The position numbers and the translations under genes are program-made. This document shows positions 15,767-24,948 of a stretch of DNA of 64,000 nucleotides, one piece after another. Each line of letters starts with the position of its first letter. Within the stretch, counting starts at the first letter, position 1. Source of the DNA: a gamma proteobacterium HTCC2207. Lineage in GTDB: Bacteria; Pseudomonadota; Gammaproteobacteria; Pseudomonadales; Porticoccaceae. The notes beneath the pieces were generated by a model that worked only from the letters and a program-made list of their open reading frames with translations, made no database searches and was not told where the DNA came from. The stretch covers positions 1 to 64,000 of the forward strand of contig CH672397.1 in the NCBI GenBank assembly GCA_000153445.1, written 5' to 3'.

Positions 15767-16150
15767 CTAGGCGCTCAAAATCTCACTGATTCTCTGTAAA
15801 CAGCCCTCCATACTACTGCGAATAAAAGTCTCAAACGCTACTGGTGTAACGGCGGTTTCCCAAATCAATCGGCAGCCATCTGCATTGGCTATGATCCGCA
15901 TGCTGGCATGATGAGACTCCAGTGGGGCAGGGGTTTCAAAGCAGGAATATTCCATAGTTCGCTGTTCAGGGTCACGGCTCAAGATTCTTTCTTTGATATC
16001 ACCGGCGCCAGGCAGAGACAGTGAGCGTACTTCACCGTCAAATGTACAGCTGGCAGCGCCAGGAACCCAATCGACTCGATCTGGCGTGCCGACTATGGCC
16101 CATAGTTGGTCTGCAGAGGCATTGAATTGGTGGTCAAATTTTACTGACAT
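15767..16150 (-). CDS. SRPBCC (START-like) family protein
   Basis: This 127-residue protein has the pattern of the SRPBCC/polyketide-cyclase fold: an N-terminal strand with FNASADQLWAIVGTPDRVDWVP, central beta strands, LIWETAVTP, and a C-terminal helix (FIRSSMEGCLQRISEIL). Members bind hydrophobic ligands in a deep cavity and include cyclases, dehydratases and lipid-binding proteins. The ligand cannot be deduced. It stands alone, convergent with uvrB, with no operon partner, signal peptide or membrane segment. Confidence 0.7.
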   Translation of the reverse strand: MSVKFDHQFNASADQLWAIVGTPDRVDWVPGAASCTFDGEVRSLSLPGAGDIKERILSRDPEQRTMEYSCFETPAPLESHHASMRIIANADGCRLIWETAVTPVAFETFIRSSMEGCLQRISEILSA

Positions 16151-16275
16151 AGGGGGCGTCCGTTTTGTTGTTATGGTTGCGGGTCTGGGAAAGATATTAA
16201 CGGATTGGTTAGTCAGCTGCCATTTCGATATTTACCGCTATCATCTCTAACGTCACAATCCTCGTCTTGAACGCC

Positions 16276-16406
16276 ATAGCTGCCATCCTGAACTTCACCG
16301 CAGTTATCCTAAACCTCACCGCAGTTATCCTAAACCTCACCGCTGTCATCTCGAACGAATGTGAGAGATCTAAAGATCCCTCGTTACTGCGCGCTGTCGG
16401 AATGAC
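16276..16406. repeat. 21-bp tandem array fused to a degenerate inverted repeat (family member 2)
   Basis: Four 21-bp units start at 16276, 16297, 16318 and 16339; the middle two are identical (ACCGCAGTTATCCTAAACCTC). The last unit runs into a hairpin-like segment whose right arm (AGATCCCTCGTTACTGCGCG... from 16374) is very similar to the right arm at 38578-38611. The units themselves look like degenerate copies of the arm end GCTGTCATCCTGAAC. Confidence 0.75.
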
Positions 16407-16438
16407 AAAAATGGTGGTCGCCACTTCCCCCCAGGCAA

Positions 16439-16472
16439 TAAAAAAGGCCGCTTCTTTCGAAGCAGCCTTTTC
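16439..16472 (-). terminator. Terminator of the tRNA-Val/tRNA-Asp transcript
   Basis: On the minus strand, AAAAGGCTGCTTC pairs with GAAGCGGCCTTTT around a short GAAA-type loop, followed by a T run. It lies just beyond the CCA end of tRNA-Asp. Confidence 0.85.
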
Positions 16473-16480
16473 TATTTTAG

Positions 16481-16557
16481 TGGCGGACCGGACGGGACTC
16501 GAACCCGCGACCTCCGGCGTGACAGGCCGGCATTCTAACCAGCTGAACTACCGGTCC
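16481..16557 (-). tRNA. tRNA-Asp (anticodon GTC)
   Basis: A 77-nt cloverleaf with encoded CCA. The acceptor GGACCGG pairs with CCGGTCC. The anticodon loop CTGTCAC gives GTC, and the T-arm is CGCGGGTTCGAGTCCCG. It is the second gene of a two-tRNA transcript after tRNA-Val. Confidence 0.97.
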
Positions 16558-16575
16558 GCATAAACTTTCAAAACT

Positions 16576-16651
16576 TGGTGGGTGGTACAGGGATTGAACC
16601 TGTGACCCTCGCCTTGTAAGGGCGATGCTCTACCAGCTGAGCTAACCACCC
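16576..16651 (-). tRNA. tRNA-Val (anticodon TAC)
   Basis: A 76-nt cloverleaf with encoded CCA. The acceptor GGGTGGT pairs with ACCACCC. The D-arm has AGCTCAGCTGGTAGAGC, the anticodon loop CTTACAA gives TAC, and the T-arm is ACAGGTTCAATCCCTGT. It is the first gene of the transcript. Confidence 0.97.
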
Positions 16652-16667
16652 ACTGAATGAGGGGCGC

Positions 16668-16695
16668 ATTCTACCGAATTGGGATGGGCTGTCAA
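16668..16695 (-). promoter_or_regulatory. Sigma-70 promoter of the tRNA-Val/tRNA-Asp operon
   Basis: On the minus strand, a consensus TTGACA (16690-16695) and TAGAAT (16668-16673) lie 16 bp apart. A GC-rich discriminator, GCGCCCC, follows, and the tRNA-Val 5' end is 16 bp downstream. Confidence 0.88.
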
Positions 16696-16773
16696 ACCTT
16701 TTCTATCGCTATATACATATCTCTTCGACGGCCCTAAGATACGCCTCAATATAGGCCAATCGAAAGCACAAAA

Positions 16774-17127
16774 ATGCAGATTTACAAAGAGTTTAGTATC
16801 GAGGCAGCTCACCGCTTGCCGAATGTTCCCGAAGGACATAAATGCTCGCGCTTACACGGCCATTCTTTTCTTGTAACAGTGGCTGTTGAAGGTCCTGTAG
16901 GAGAGCAATCCGGCTGGATTATGGACTTTGGTGATATAAAAGCGGCCTTTGCGCCGATCTATGATCAGCTCGACCACCATTACCTCAATGATATTGACGG
17001 GCTGGAAAATCCCACCAGTGAAAATCTCGCGATCTGGATTTGGCAACATCTCAAACCTGTGTTACCACTGCTTAGCTGCATCACTATTAAAGAGACTTGC
17101 ACCAGCGGTTGTGTCTATCGCGGTTAA
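16774..17127 (+). CDS. queD: 6-carboxy-5,6,7,8-tetrahydropterin synthase
   Basis: QueD converts 7,8-dihydroneopterin triphosphate to 6-carboxytetrahydropterin in queuosine biosynthesis. The 117-residue protein matches the small PTPS/QueD family. Zinc-ligand histidines fit H13 in SIEAAHRL and H28/H30 in LHGHSF. The catalytic cysteine is C24 in [11 protein letters not shown] conserved Glu lies in the C-terminal IKETCTSGC motif, and MDFGDIK is also typical. It stands alone between the tRNAs and a convergent MFS gene; no queC, queE or queF is adjacent. Confidence 0.9.
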   Translation: MQIYKEFSIEAAHRLPNVPEGHKCSRLHGHSFLVTVAVEGPVGEQSGWIMDFGDIKAAFAPIYDQLDHHYLNDIDGLENPTSENLAIWIWQHLKPVLPLLSCITIKETCTSGCVYRG

Positions 17128-17135
17128 TATTCCGC

Positions 17136-18323
17136 TTAGCTGGCTTTGGCGGATCTTGTGAGGTCCCAGGCCAGTGCCAACAGCATCAAGCTGATGGGGA
17201 TAGCGCACAGCAATAACATCTGCTGCCAGCTAATTAAGTTCAGCGCCCATCCTGCCGATAATGACGCCAACGCCTGCAGCGAAAACACCGTCGAGTCATT
17301 AAATGCTTGAGCCTTAAAGCGATCTGACTCTCTATAGCTGGTGGGCAGCAGGGCAGTGCCTGCGACAAACAGAAAATTCCAACCTACGCCCAGCAGCACC
17401 AGTTGCAACCAGAAACCATTGACACTGATATCGTAGTAGCCAATGCCGATTGTGGTTCCGTAACAGCCGAGACCCGCTGTCATCAAGCCCCTTGTGCCGA
17501 GCCATTTAAAAAGTAACGGTGCTATTAATGACGGCAGGAACATCGCCGCAATATGACTTTGAATCACCCATTTGGTATCCACCAGAGAATGACCGTAGGT
17601 ATGATGCATGCTGATGGGTGTGCCGGTCATCACAAAGGACATCACCACAAAGGCTACAGCGCCACTGGCCACCGCGAGAACAAATCCACGGCCTCGCAGA
17701 ATAGTCCGCAATGAGCCCGCGGCGACGGGCTTGCTAATAGTTTCAATCTGGGCCGGCTGGTAGGCGCTCAGCAGCAGCGCGCCACAGATAATCGATAGGG
17801 CGCCGAGCCAGAATGAGCCCTGGTAGTCAACTGCAGTGATATGGGCGCCCAGCACCGCCAGCTCTGGGCCAACAAAAGCCGCCAGAATCCCTCCGAGCAT
17901 CACTATTGATGCCGCACTGGCACCAGACTCCGGTGCTACAGATTCCATAGCGGCAAAACGTACCTGTTGCAGCGCTGAATTGGTAGTGCCCAACAGTACC
18001 GCGGCCAAGCAAAACAGGCCAAAGCTGCGTTGTTCCAGGGCTATACTTGCCATTGCGCAGGCGATCATGCCGAGTCCCATAAAAGCCCAGAGTCCAGTTT
18101 TTCGGCCTAAACGCTGCATCGCTCTGGTGGCTGGCACAATGCCCGCGGCGGTGCCGCAAATGGTTAGTGCCAGTGGCAGAGTCGCCCATTCTGGCGCCGG
18201 TGCTAAGTCACTGCCTACGAGACTGCCCACCAGAATCATCAGTGCCATAATCGACGCTGCCAGGGCATTGCTAAAGGTTAAAATCCAGACATTGTTGAAG
18301 CCGTTAGCTGTGATGTTTTGCAT
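17136..18323 (-). CDS. MFS transporter
   Basis: This 395-residue hydrophobic protein has about 12 predicted membrane helices and the major facilitator pattern. The A-motif-like loop after TM2 reads ATRAMQRLGRKTGLWAF, and Gly-rich helices and a central cytoplasmic break around residue 200 (QPAQIETISKPV) are visible. It lies 8 bp from the convergent queD stop. The cargo cannot be inferred; drug or metabolite efflux are both possible. No regulator gene is adjacent, and more than 500 bp separate its start from the next gene upstream. Confidence 0.75.
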   Translation of the reverse strand: MQNITANGFNNVWILTFSNALAASIMALMILVGSLVGSDLAPAPEWATLPLALTICGTAAGIVPATRAMQRLGRKTGLWAFMGLGMIACAMASIALEQRSFGLFCLAAVLLGTTNSALQQVRFAAMESVAPESGASAASIVMLGGILAAFVGPELAVLGAHITAVDYQGSFWLGALSIICGALLLSAYQPAQIETISKPVAAGSLRTILRGRGFVLAVASGAVAFVVMSFVMTGTPISMHHTYGHSLVDTKWVIQSHIAAMFLPSLIAPLLFKWLGTRGLMTAGLGCYGTTIGIGYYDISVNGFWLQLVLLGVGWNFLFVAGTALLPTSYRESDRFKAQAFNDSTVFSLQALASLSAGWALNLISWQQMLLLCAIPISLMLLALAWDLTRSAKAS

Positions 18324-18558
18324 AGTGTCCTCGTTGACGCCGAATTAATAACTACTAGCGAATTAATAAGCGGGGTGAGTACTGAGATACAATTCTTTGG
18401 CTCTTGATACACAGCTTGTTGACTGTGGTCACCGCATTTTTACCATGAGCTTAGCATGGCGGTAAACCTGCGAGCATTGTATTGCTACTTATTTTAGTCA
18501 TGCCGAATTGAATCTAATATTAGTTTAAATTTTTACTTTGTTGACCGAAAAAATTTTT

Positions 18559-18738
18559 ATGTTTAAAAAATCACTATCGGTGGATATCGAAGAATATTTC
18601 ACTGTCGATGTTTTCGAGCTCCAAATCGAAACCTTTGTAATCGTCAGTGACATTATTGATTATATTCAGCTAACGCTCTCTGCACAGCCTTCATTAGCGG
18701 GGTGGCAAAGGTTTAGTGCTCAGATATTATTCAGTTAG
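18559..18738 (+). pseudogene. Possible polysaccharide deacetylase N-terminal remnant
   Basis: A short frame (60 codons from ATG 18559, or 67 from TTG 18538) begins MFKKSLSVDIEEYFTVDVFE. This resembles the N-terminus of exosortase-linked polysaccharide deacetylases (ALSVDVEDYFQVxxFE). After about 20 residues the likeness is lost and the frame stops at 18738. It may be a decayed fragment or chance. The surrounding 18324-18893 stretch otherwise shows no gene. Confidence 0.3.
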
Positions 18739-18893
18739 AGCAAGAGGGCGGTAATGGTTAAGAGTACCTAATCTTAAATGCCGAGGTTACCTCAACTGCT
18801 GTATACTGCCGCCCTCTATTTACACTCACTGTCTTCAAACAATATTGATATTAAGTCAGTCGGGTTTTTAATAATCAAAGCGCGGTAAATAAA

Positions 18894-19727
18894 ATGGCAC
18901 AGGTTGGCAGGTTTAATAAATTAGAAGTGATTAAAGAAGTCGACTTTGGTGTCTATCTGGATGGCGGTGAGCTAGATAGTATTTTGCTTCCCCAGCGTTA
19001 TGTGCCAGAGGATTGCGAGGTCGGTGACTGGATTGATGTGTTTCTCTATTTTGATTCCGAAGATCTGTTAATTGCCACAACCGAAAAACCCAGGGTCGAA
19101 GTAGGGCGCTGTGAAATGCTCAAGGTTATCGATATCAATAATGCCGGTGCCTTTATGGATTGGGGGCTGCCCAAAGATCTGCTGGTGCCTTACAGTGAGC
19201 AACTTAAGCCTATGGAAGTCGGTTATTCCTATGTGGTTTATGCGTTTCACGATCAGGATAGCGATCGCATTGCCGCCTCGACCCGACTGCAAGACTATTT
19301 GGCTGAGGAATCGGTATGGGTCAAGCCCCGTCAGGCGGTCGATCTGTTAATTGCTGGACGTACAGATCTAGGCTACAAAGCGGTGATAAATGACCAGTAT
19401 TTAGGGCTTATTTTTCGTGATGACGCATTTAGACCACTTAAGGTCGGTGAGCGATTGCCAGGCTTTATTAAGAGTATTCGCAGCGATGGCAAGATTGATT
19501 TGGTGATTTCTCAGGGCACTCTACAGGGCGATCATGATCTGGGTGAGCAAATTATTGAACGTTTACGAGCATCCGATGGCGTCTCAACGCTGACGGACAA
19601 AAGCCAGCCAGACGAGATATACCGTGCCTTTAAGGTATCTAAGAAAAAATATAAGCAGGCTTTGGGGTCACTTTATAAAAGTAAAAGAATTTTACTGAGT
19701 GCTGAAAAAATTCAGTTGGTTGATTAA
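18894..19727 (+). CDS. S1-domain RNA-binding protein, CvfB family
   Basis: The 277-residue protein matches the CvfB/YitL family: tandem S1-like OB folds (about residues 5-65, 70-130 and 145-210) followed by a C-terminal winged-helix segment (YRAFKVSKKKYKQALGSLYK). Typical family motifs are GAFMDWGLPKDLLVP and GRTDLGYKAVINDQYLGLIF. In Staphylococcus the homologue binds RNA and influences virulence gene expression; its role in marine bacteria is unknown. It is a single-gene unit. The start ATG 18894 lies after an AT-rich leader containing a weak GCGGTAA. Confidence 0.85.
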   Translation: MAQVGRFNKLEVIKEVDFGVYLDGGELDSILLPQRYVPEDCEVGDWIDVFLYFDSEDLLIATTEKPRVEVGRCEMLKVIDINNAGAFMDWGLPKDLLVPYSEQLKPMEVGYSYVVYAFHDQDSDRIAASTRLQDYLAEESVWVKPRQAVDLLIAGRTDLGYKAVINDQYLGLIFRDDAFRPLKVGERLPGFIKSIRSDGKIDLVISQGTLQGDHDLGEQIIERLRASDGVSTLTDKSQPDEIYRAFKVSKKKYKQALGSLYKSKRILLSAEKIQLVD

Positions 19728-20078
19728 TTCTATTTTTCTGCTCAAGGTCTCAATAACCAAATTGTCTCCCTGCCAACTGTTATAAAAGCCTGTTTTGGCG
19801 TTGGCGAAGCGGCTGGGGCCTCTGATTTTGCTAATTAGCTGTGATATCATTCCGCCGTAAATGTGTAACACGTGTATGGCAAAGGCTGCGGCCTGTCTAA
19901 AAAAAATCTAAGCCTTAGAGCTTAGTGGTCAAAATTAATCTAAATGGAATTGGTTTTTTTAAAATAATGTCTCTCTCTTTAACCAGGGAGCGCATCAGGG
20001 AGTTGTTTGAAAAAAATGCGCAATTCCAATTTTTTTGGAAGTGATAAAAAAAAAATTCATTTTTTTGGGGAGTACCAT
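19728..20078. other. Leader region of the TonB-dependent receptor gene
   Basis: This 350-bp AT-rich region contains no gene that I can support. It holds a small inverted repeat (CTAAGC at 19908-19913, GCTTAG at 19920-19925) and long A and T runs just before the receptor's ribosome binding site. The receptor promoter is presumably here, but no clear box pair is visible. Confidence 0.45.
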
Positions 20079-22724
20079 ATGTTCCATAAAACTAAAGTAA
20101 ACCGCGCTGTTGTAGCGGTTATGACTGCCACCATTGCCGCTAGTACTGCGGGTCTTGTTACCGCAGAGGGTATGCTAGAAGAAATTGTAGTAACTGCAAC
20201 CAAAAAGTCCGCCAGCATGCAGGACATTCCAATTGCTGTTCAGGCGATGACTGAAGAGACATTGGAAGAGCAAAATGTTACAAGTTTTGAAGACTATGTT
20301 AAATATCTTCCTAGCGTAAATGCAGGCGGCCGTGGGCCGGGGCAAAACGAAATCTACATCCGTGGTGCAGCTGTTGATGCGATCAACATTTCTGTTGCGG
20401 AATCACAGGGTTCTGCGCCCAACGTAGCGCTCTATCTGGATGAACAGCCAGTAACAGCTGGTGGCCGTAACCTCGATGTTTACATTACTGATATGGAGCG
20501 AATAGAGGTTCTTCCTGGACCCCAGGGCACTCTGTACGGTGCAAGTTCGCAGGCAGGTACAGTGCGATTGATTACTAATAAGCCTGTTATCGACGAGTTC
20601 GCTGCAAGCCTGTCAGCTGGGTACTCATCTACCGCTGGTGGTGAGGATAGCAACAAAGTTGAAGCTATGATCAATATCCCTCTTATCGAAGGTAAGCTTG
20701 CGGTTCGTGCTGCGGTGTACACCGATAACAAGGGCGGTTACATCGATAATGTCGAAGGCACATTCACTGCGAATCCGGCTTTAAACCCAGCTTACCCGGG
20801 GAACTCAGTTGACTTTGCTGAAGGTCATATCTTTGGTAATGGCACTGTAGTGGGCGAGGGTGGTGTGACTATTCCGGTTAACTACACCACCGCAACAAGC
20901 TCAGGTTTAGTTGAAGATGACTTTAACGATGTGTCGTACCAAGGTATGCGTTTAGGTGCTAAGTACCTGATCAATGATGACTGGTCAGCTCTGATTCAGT
21001 TCACCCAGCAGTCTCTAAAGACTCAGGGTGTTTTTGACTACGACGAATCTCTGGGCGATCTCAAGGTAGCACGTTTTACTGAAGATTCTCTCGAAGATGA
21101 ATTTACTCAGTTTGCCTGGACCTTAGAGGGTCGTGCTGGCGCTCTTGACCTTGTGTACACCGGTGCTTACTTAGATCGTGAAGTATCACAGCGCTTGGAC
21201 TACACCGGTTATTCCAATATCGGTGCTTATATTCCAGGGTACCAGTGTGAGTATTTGACTGGCCCTTACTATCATGGGTTAGATATTGGTCAGGCTAACT
21301 ATAGCTGGGATCCAACTCTCAGTGGCAATACTGGTGTGATCGAATGTGGCAACCCTGCCAATAACTTCAATGCAGAAAATGAAAATACTCGTATGACTCA
21401 CGAATTCCGTGTATCTACTGATCCGGAAGCCTCTTTGCGCTTTACTGGTGGTGTTTTCTACGAAGATGCTGAAATTCTTCATATCGGTAACTTCAACTAT
21501 TTAGGGCCAGCAGAAGCCGGCTTTACACCAATCGACATCAACCTGAACTCTTCATTGGATGATGCAGATGCTAATGCCCGTGGTTTGGTTAGCCCAGCTA
21601 CTCAGTTCCGTAACGATAACCATCGTAATGAGGAGCAGATAGCAGTATTTGGCGAGCTTTCCTATGACATCAGCGAAACATTAACTGTTGCCGCCTCGGC
21701 TCGTTACTACGATCTGGAGTATGGCTTCACCGGTTATGGTGCATGGCGTTATGGCAACCGTCCTCTGTTTACAGATGATAATGACCCCACTAATGACGTG
21801 ATTCCAAATGTAACTGGTGGTCGAGATTACGCGCAGAAGTTTAATGTGCTGCAACCAATCAGCACCACTGATACTATCACTAAGTTCACTGTGACTTGGA
21901 CGCCTAATGAAGACCTACTAATGTATGTGACTTCCTCTGAAGGTTACCGTCCACCTGGATTCAACCGTGGCGCAGCGCAGAAGGGTACCTACGACGGTAC
22001 TGACTGTGTTGATGTTGCGGCCAATCCTAGCAACGGTTTCCCAGGCTACTGTCTGCCATACAAGTTTGATTCTGACACCCTCGAGAACCTTGAGCTGGGT
22101 TGGAAAATGACCATGATGGATGGCGATATGCGTTTGAACGGTGCTGTATATCGTATCGATTGGAAAGATATTCAGGTATCTCAATTTGACTCGCAGAACA
22201 TCTCTATCTTTACTATCGTAGATAACGGCGGCGATGCAGAAATCACTGGTATTGAAATGGATATGGTCTGGGCTGCCAGTGATAACCTGACCATTTTTGG
22301 TGCAATGTCTTACAACGAGACTGAACTGGTACGTGTAGACCCAGGTTTCTCTTTTGTTGTACAGGACGAAGGCCGCCCTCTGCCATTAACTCCTGAGTTC
22401 CAGGGAAATCTCCGTGCACGTTACAGCTGGGATATGGCTGGCGGAATGGAAGCTTACTGGCAGCTAGGTGGTAAGTACTCAGACAAAGCACTCAACTCAA
22501 TTGTTGATACGCCTACTGAGCCAAATACCATGCAGGACAGCTATGTCATTATGGACGCTTCAGCTGGTGTAACTACTGACGCAGGTTGGGGTGTTGAGAT
22601 GTATGTCAGCAATTTGACTGATGAGCGTGCTCAACTGCATATCAACCGTCAGGACTTCTTGGAGAGAACCACTACCAACCGTCCTCGTACAATTGGTATG
22701 CGATTCAACTACGATTTTAATTAA
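20079..22724 (+). CDS. TonB-dependent outer-membrane receptor
   Basis: This 881-residue protein is a ligand-gated outer-membrane channel powered by TonB-ExbBD. The start ATG 20079 is chosen over an upstream in-frame start because GGGGAG lies 6 bases before it and because it gives a good signal peptide (MFHKTKVNRAVVAVMTATIA...AEG). The TonB box is LEEIVVTATK. The plug domain follows (IPIAVQAMTEETLEEQN, then IYIRGAAVD and VLPGPQGTLYGASSQAGTV). The rest is a 22-strand-type barrel ending in the aromatic C-terminal signature MRFNYDFN. The family includes receptors for siderophores, vitamins and glycans. The absence of starch-utilisation partners and the sulfotransferase next door leave the ligand open. 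A strong terminator follows. Confidence 0.92.
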   Translation: MFHKTKVNRAVVAVMTATIAASTAGLVTAEGMLEEIVVTATKKSASMQDIPIAVQAMTEETLEEQNVTSFEDYVKYLPSVNAGGRGPGQNEIYIRGAAVDAINISVAESQGSAPNVALYLDEQPVTAGGRNLDVYITDMERIEVLPGPQGTLYGASSQAGTVRLITNKPVIDEFAASLSAGYSSTAGGEDSNKVEAMINIPLIEGKLAVRAAVYTDNKGGYIDNVEGTFTANPALNPAYPGNSVDFAEGHIFGNGTVVGEGGVTIPVNYTTATSSGLVEDDFNDVSYQGMRLGAKYLINDDWSALIQFTQQSLKTQGVFDYDESLGDLKVARFTEDSLEDEFTQFAWTLEGRAGALDLVYTGAYLDREVSQRLDYTGYSNIGAYIPGYQCEYLTGPYYHGLDIGQANYSWDPTLSGNTGVIECGNPANNFNAENENTRMTHEFRVSTDPEASLRFTGGVFYEDAEILHIGNFNYLGPAEAGFTPIDINLNSSLDDADANARGLVSPATQFRNDNHRNEEQIAVFGELSYDISETLTVAASARYYDLEYGFTGYGAWRYGNRPLFTDDNDPTNDVIPNVTGGRDYAQKFNVLQPISTTDTITKFTVTWTPNEDLLMYVTSSEGYRPPGFNRGAAQKGTYDGTDCVDVAANPSNGFPGYCLPYKFDSDTLENLELGWKMTMMDGDMRLNGAVYRIDWKDIQVSQFDSQNISIFTIVDNGGDAEITGIEMDMVWAASDNLTIFGAMSYNETELVRVDPGFSFVVQDEGRPLPLTPEFQGNLRARYSWDMAGGMEAYWQLGGKYSDKALNSIVDTPTEPNTMQDSYVIMDASAGVTTDAGWGVEMYVSNLTDERAQLHINRQDFLERTTTNRPRTIGMRFNYDFN

Positions 22725-22770
22725 TGGTTAGAAGTGACTATTAGTTAATATTCGTTAAGTCGAAGTAAAG

Positions 22771-22798
22771 AGAAAGGCGAGCTTAGGCTCGCCTTTCT
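22771..22798 (+). terminator. Terminator after the TonB-dependent receptor gene
   Basis: AGAAAGGCGAGC (22771-22782) pairs perfectly with GCTCGCCTTTCT (22787-22798) around a TTAG loop: a 12-bp stem 46 bp after the stop codon. The tail TTGTATT is only moderately T-rich. It probably attenuates read-through into the TPR-sulfotransferase gene. Confidence 0.85.
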
Positions 22799-22874
22799 TG
22801 TATTAAATGTAAGGCTTGTATTAAATATAAGGCTTTAAGAATTGGCTGTGGTAAATTTAAATACTCCTTAGGTA

Positions 22875-24926
22875 ATGGAAAATTATATGTCTGGCAGTAA
22901 TCCAACTGATTATAGTAATGACTCAACAAAGCTTTCAGTAGAGGCGGTAGCAGAACTTTTATCAAAAGGTAGAGCGCTTATCCAGACAGGTGAATTCAGT
23001 GGTGCTCAGAGCTGTATGGAGCGTTTGCTGAGTGATTATCCCAATCACTCAGAGGCTCTTTACTTTACTGCTGTGGCTCAGAGGTTTAGTGAAAACTACC
23101 AGAGTGCGCTGAGCTCGTTGCAAAAACTTATTGAGATCGAGCCAACCTATGGTCGGGCTTGGCAAGAGCGAGGCCATATTCTTATGGCCCAGGGTGAAAT
23201 AGCCGATGCGCGAGCGTCTTTCCAGCAGGCGGTCATCCACAATGGGAGTCTAATTGCCAGCTGGCAGATGTTAATGACATTGACTGATCTGCCAGTTGAC
23301 CAAAAAGCCTATGATTTTTTTGAAGATAAGTTTCAGCGCTTAGCCGCGCTGCCGCCAGAGCTTTTGGGCGTTAGAAATATGATGGAAGAGGGCAAGCTGT
23401 CAAAAGCGGAGCAGCTGTGCCGAAGCTTTTTGCAGCAACATCCCAAACATATTGAGGGTATGCGTCTGCTAGCTGACCTGGGTGTAAAAACCCATGTGCT
23501 TGATGATGCCGAGTTTATTCTTGAAAGTGCGTTGGTCTATGAGCCAGAGAATCAGCTAGTACGCTTTGATTATATGAACGTACTGTACAAGAGGCAGAAA
23601 TTTGAGCTCTGTATGGAGCAGGCGCAGGTCCTGCTGGATGCCGATCCAGAGAATAGTAAATACCGTTTTTCCTATGCCAACCAATGTGTTGCCGTAGGGC
23701 GATTTGAAGAGGCCTTGGCCCTTTATGATGAGTTTATCGCCGCAGACCCCAGTGCGGCTCCTTCTCACTTACTGCGCGGACATACCTTAAAAACCATTGG
23801 CAGAATTGATGAGGCGGTTGAGGCCTATCGCGCTGTCTATAGAGCCAAACCGGATTTTGGTGATGCTTTTTGGAGTCTGGCTAATCTTAAGACCTACGGG
23901 TTTGAAGATGCAGAAATAGATTTGATGCGTGAGCATCAGCAATCAGATTCCACTGGGTTAGACGATAGAATTCATCTTAGCTTTGCCCTGGGCAAGGCTA
24001 TGGAAGATGCAAAAGATTATGCTGCAGCTAGTGACTATTATGTTCAGGGCAACCATCTAAAGAAGCAAGATGTGCAGTACGATGGCGAGCGTATGAGCTA
24101 CAAAATGTCTCTGCAACAGAAGTTTTGTACTGCCGAGCTATTTGCAAGATTCGGTCAATCTGGCTGCGCTGCTCCTGACCCTATCTTTATTGTTGGCCTG
24201 CCCAGGGCGGGCTCCACATTGCTGGAACAGATTCTAGCGTCCCACTCCCAGGTTGATGGAACCCTGGAGTTAAACAATATTCCCGCGATTGCCCATCGCT
24301 TAAATGGCCGTCGTACTGTATTTGAAGAGCCGAGATACCCTCAGATACTAGAGCAATTAACGCCGGAAATTGCTGCAAAGCTTGGGCAGACCTACATAGA
24401 TGAAACCCAGATACATCGCGAGGGGGCGCCTTACTTTATCGATAAGATGCCCAATAACTTCCGTGATATTGGCCTAATTCAGATGATTTTGCCCAATGCC
24501 AAAATTATAGATGCACGTCGTCATCCGATGGCTTGCTGTTTTAGTGGGTTTAAACAGCTGTTTTTTGAAGGGCAGGAGTTTACCTATGGTTTACATGAGG
24601 TGGGCACCTACTACCGCAACTATGTAGATTTGATGGATCACTGGGATAGGGTTTTGCCCGGCAAAGTTCTGTCTGTGCAGTATGAAGAAGTGGTAGCTGA
24701 TCTGGAGACTCAGGTGCGTCGCATTCTTGATTATTGTGGACTGCCGTTTGAAGAAGCCTGCATCAACTTCCATAAGAATGAGCGCTCTGTGCGCACTCCC
24801 AGTGCGGAGCAGGTCAGACAGCCTATCTACACTAGTGGCCTAGAGCAGTGGAAGCACTTTGAGTCTAGCCTCAATCCGCTTAAAGAGGCTCTGGGTCCAG
24901 TGTTAGACCGATACCCAATAAAATAA
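22875..24926 (+). CDS. TPR-repeat sulfotransferase
   Basis: Residues 25-400 form about nine tetratricopeptide helix pairs (for example EALYFTAVAQRFSENYQSAL and GRIDEAVEAYRAVYRAKPDF). Residues 430-680 form a PAPS-dependent sulfotransferase domain. The 5'-phosphosulfate loop is PIFIVGLPRAGSTLLEQ (about 435). The 3'-phosphate site is DARRHPMACCFSGFKQLF (about 545). Related TPR-sulfotransferases beside TonB-dependent receptors recur in marine gammaproteobacteria. The acceptor is unknown; it could be a peptide tyrosine, as in other TPR-linked enzymes, or a glycan. ATG 22875 and ATG 22887 are both possible starts, and neither has a strong ribosome binding site. The gene lies 150 bp after the receptor, beyond a terminator. 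Confidence 0.85.
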   Translation: MENYMSGSNPTDYSNDSTKLSVEAVAELLSKGRALIQTGEFSGAQSCMERLLSDYPNHSEALYFTAVAQRFSENYQSALSSLQKLIEIEPTYGRAWQERGHILMAQGEIADARASFQQAVIHNGSLIASWQMLMTLTDLPVDQKAYDFFEDKFQRLAALPPELLGVRNMMEEGKLSKAEQLCRSFLQQHPKHIEGMRLLADLGVKTHVLDDAEFILESALVYEPENQLVRFDYMNVLYKRQKFELCMEQAQVLLDADPENSKYRFSYANQCVAVGRFEEALALYDEFIAADPSAAPSHLLRGHTLKTIGRIDEAVEAYRAVYRAKPDFGDAFWSLANLKTYGFEDAEIDLMREHQQSDSTGLDDRIHLSFALGKAMEDAKDYAAASDYYVQGNHLKKQDVQYDGERMSYKMSLQQKFCTAELFARFGQSGCAAPDPIFIVGLPRAGSTLLEQILASHSQVDGTLELNNIPAIAHRLNGRRTVFEEPRYPQILEQLTPEIAAKLGQTYIDETQIHREGAPYFIDKMPNNFRDIGLIQMILPNAKIIDARRHPMACCFSGFKQLFFEGQEFTYGLHEVGTYYRNYVDLMDHWDRVLPGKVLSVQYEEVVADLETQVRRILDYCGLPFEEACINFHKNERSVRTPSAEQVRQPIYTSGLEQWKHFESSLNPLKEALGPVLDRYPIK

Positions 24927-24948
24927 TAATTTATGCCGAGAGAACCTT

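Noticed and set aside
16267-16563. 98-codon ORF with repeated TAVILNL
   Set aside because: It is translated from the 21-bp intergenic array and runs through the tRNA-Asp gene, so it is not a protein gene.
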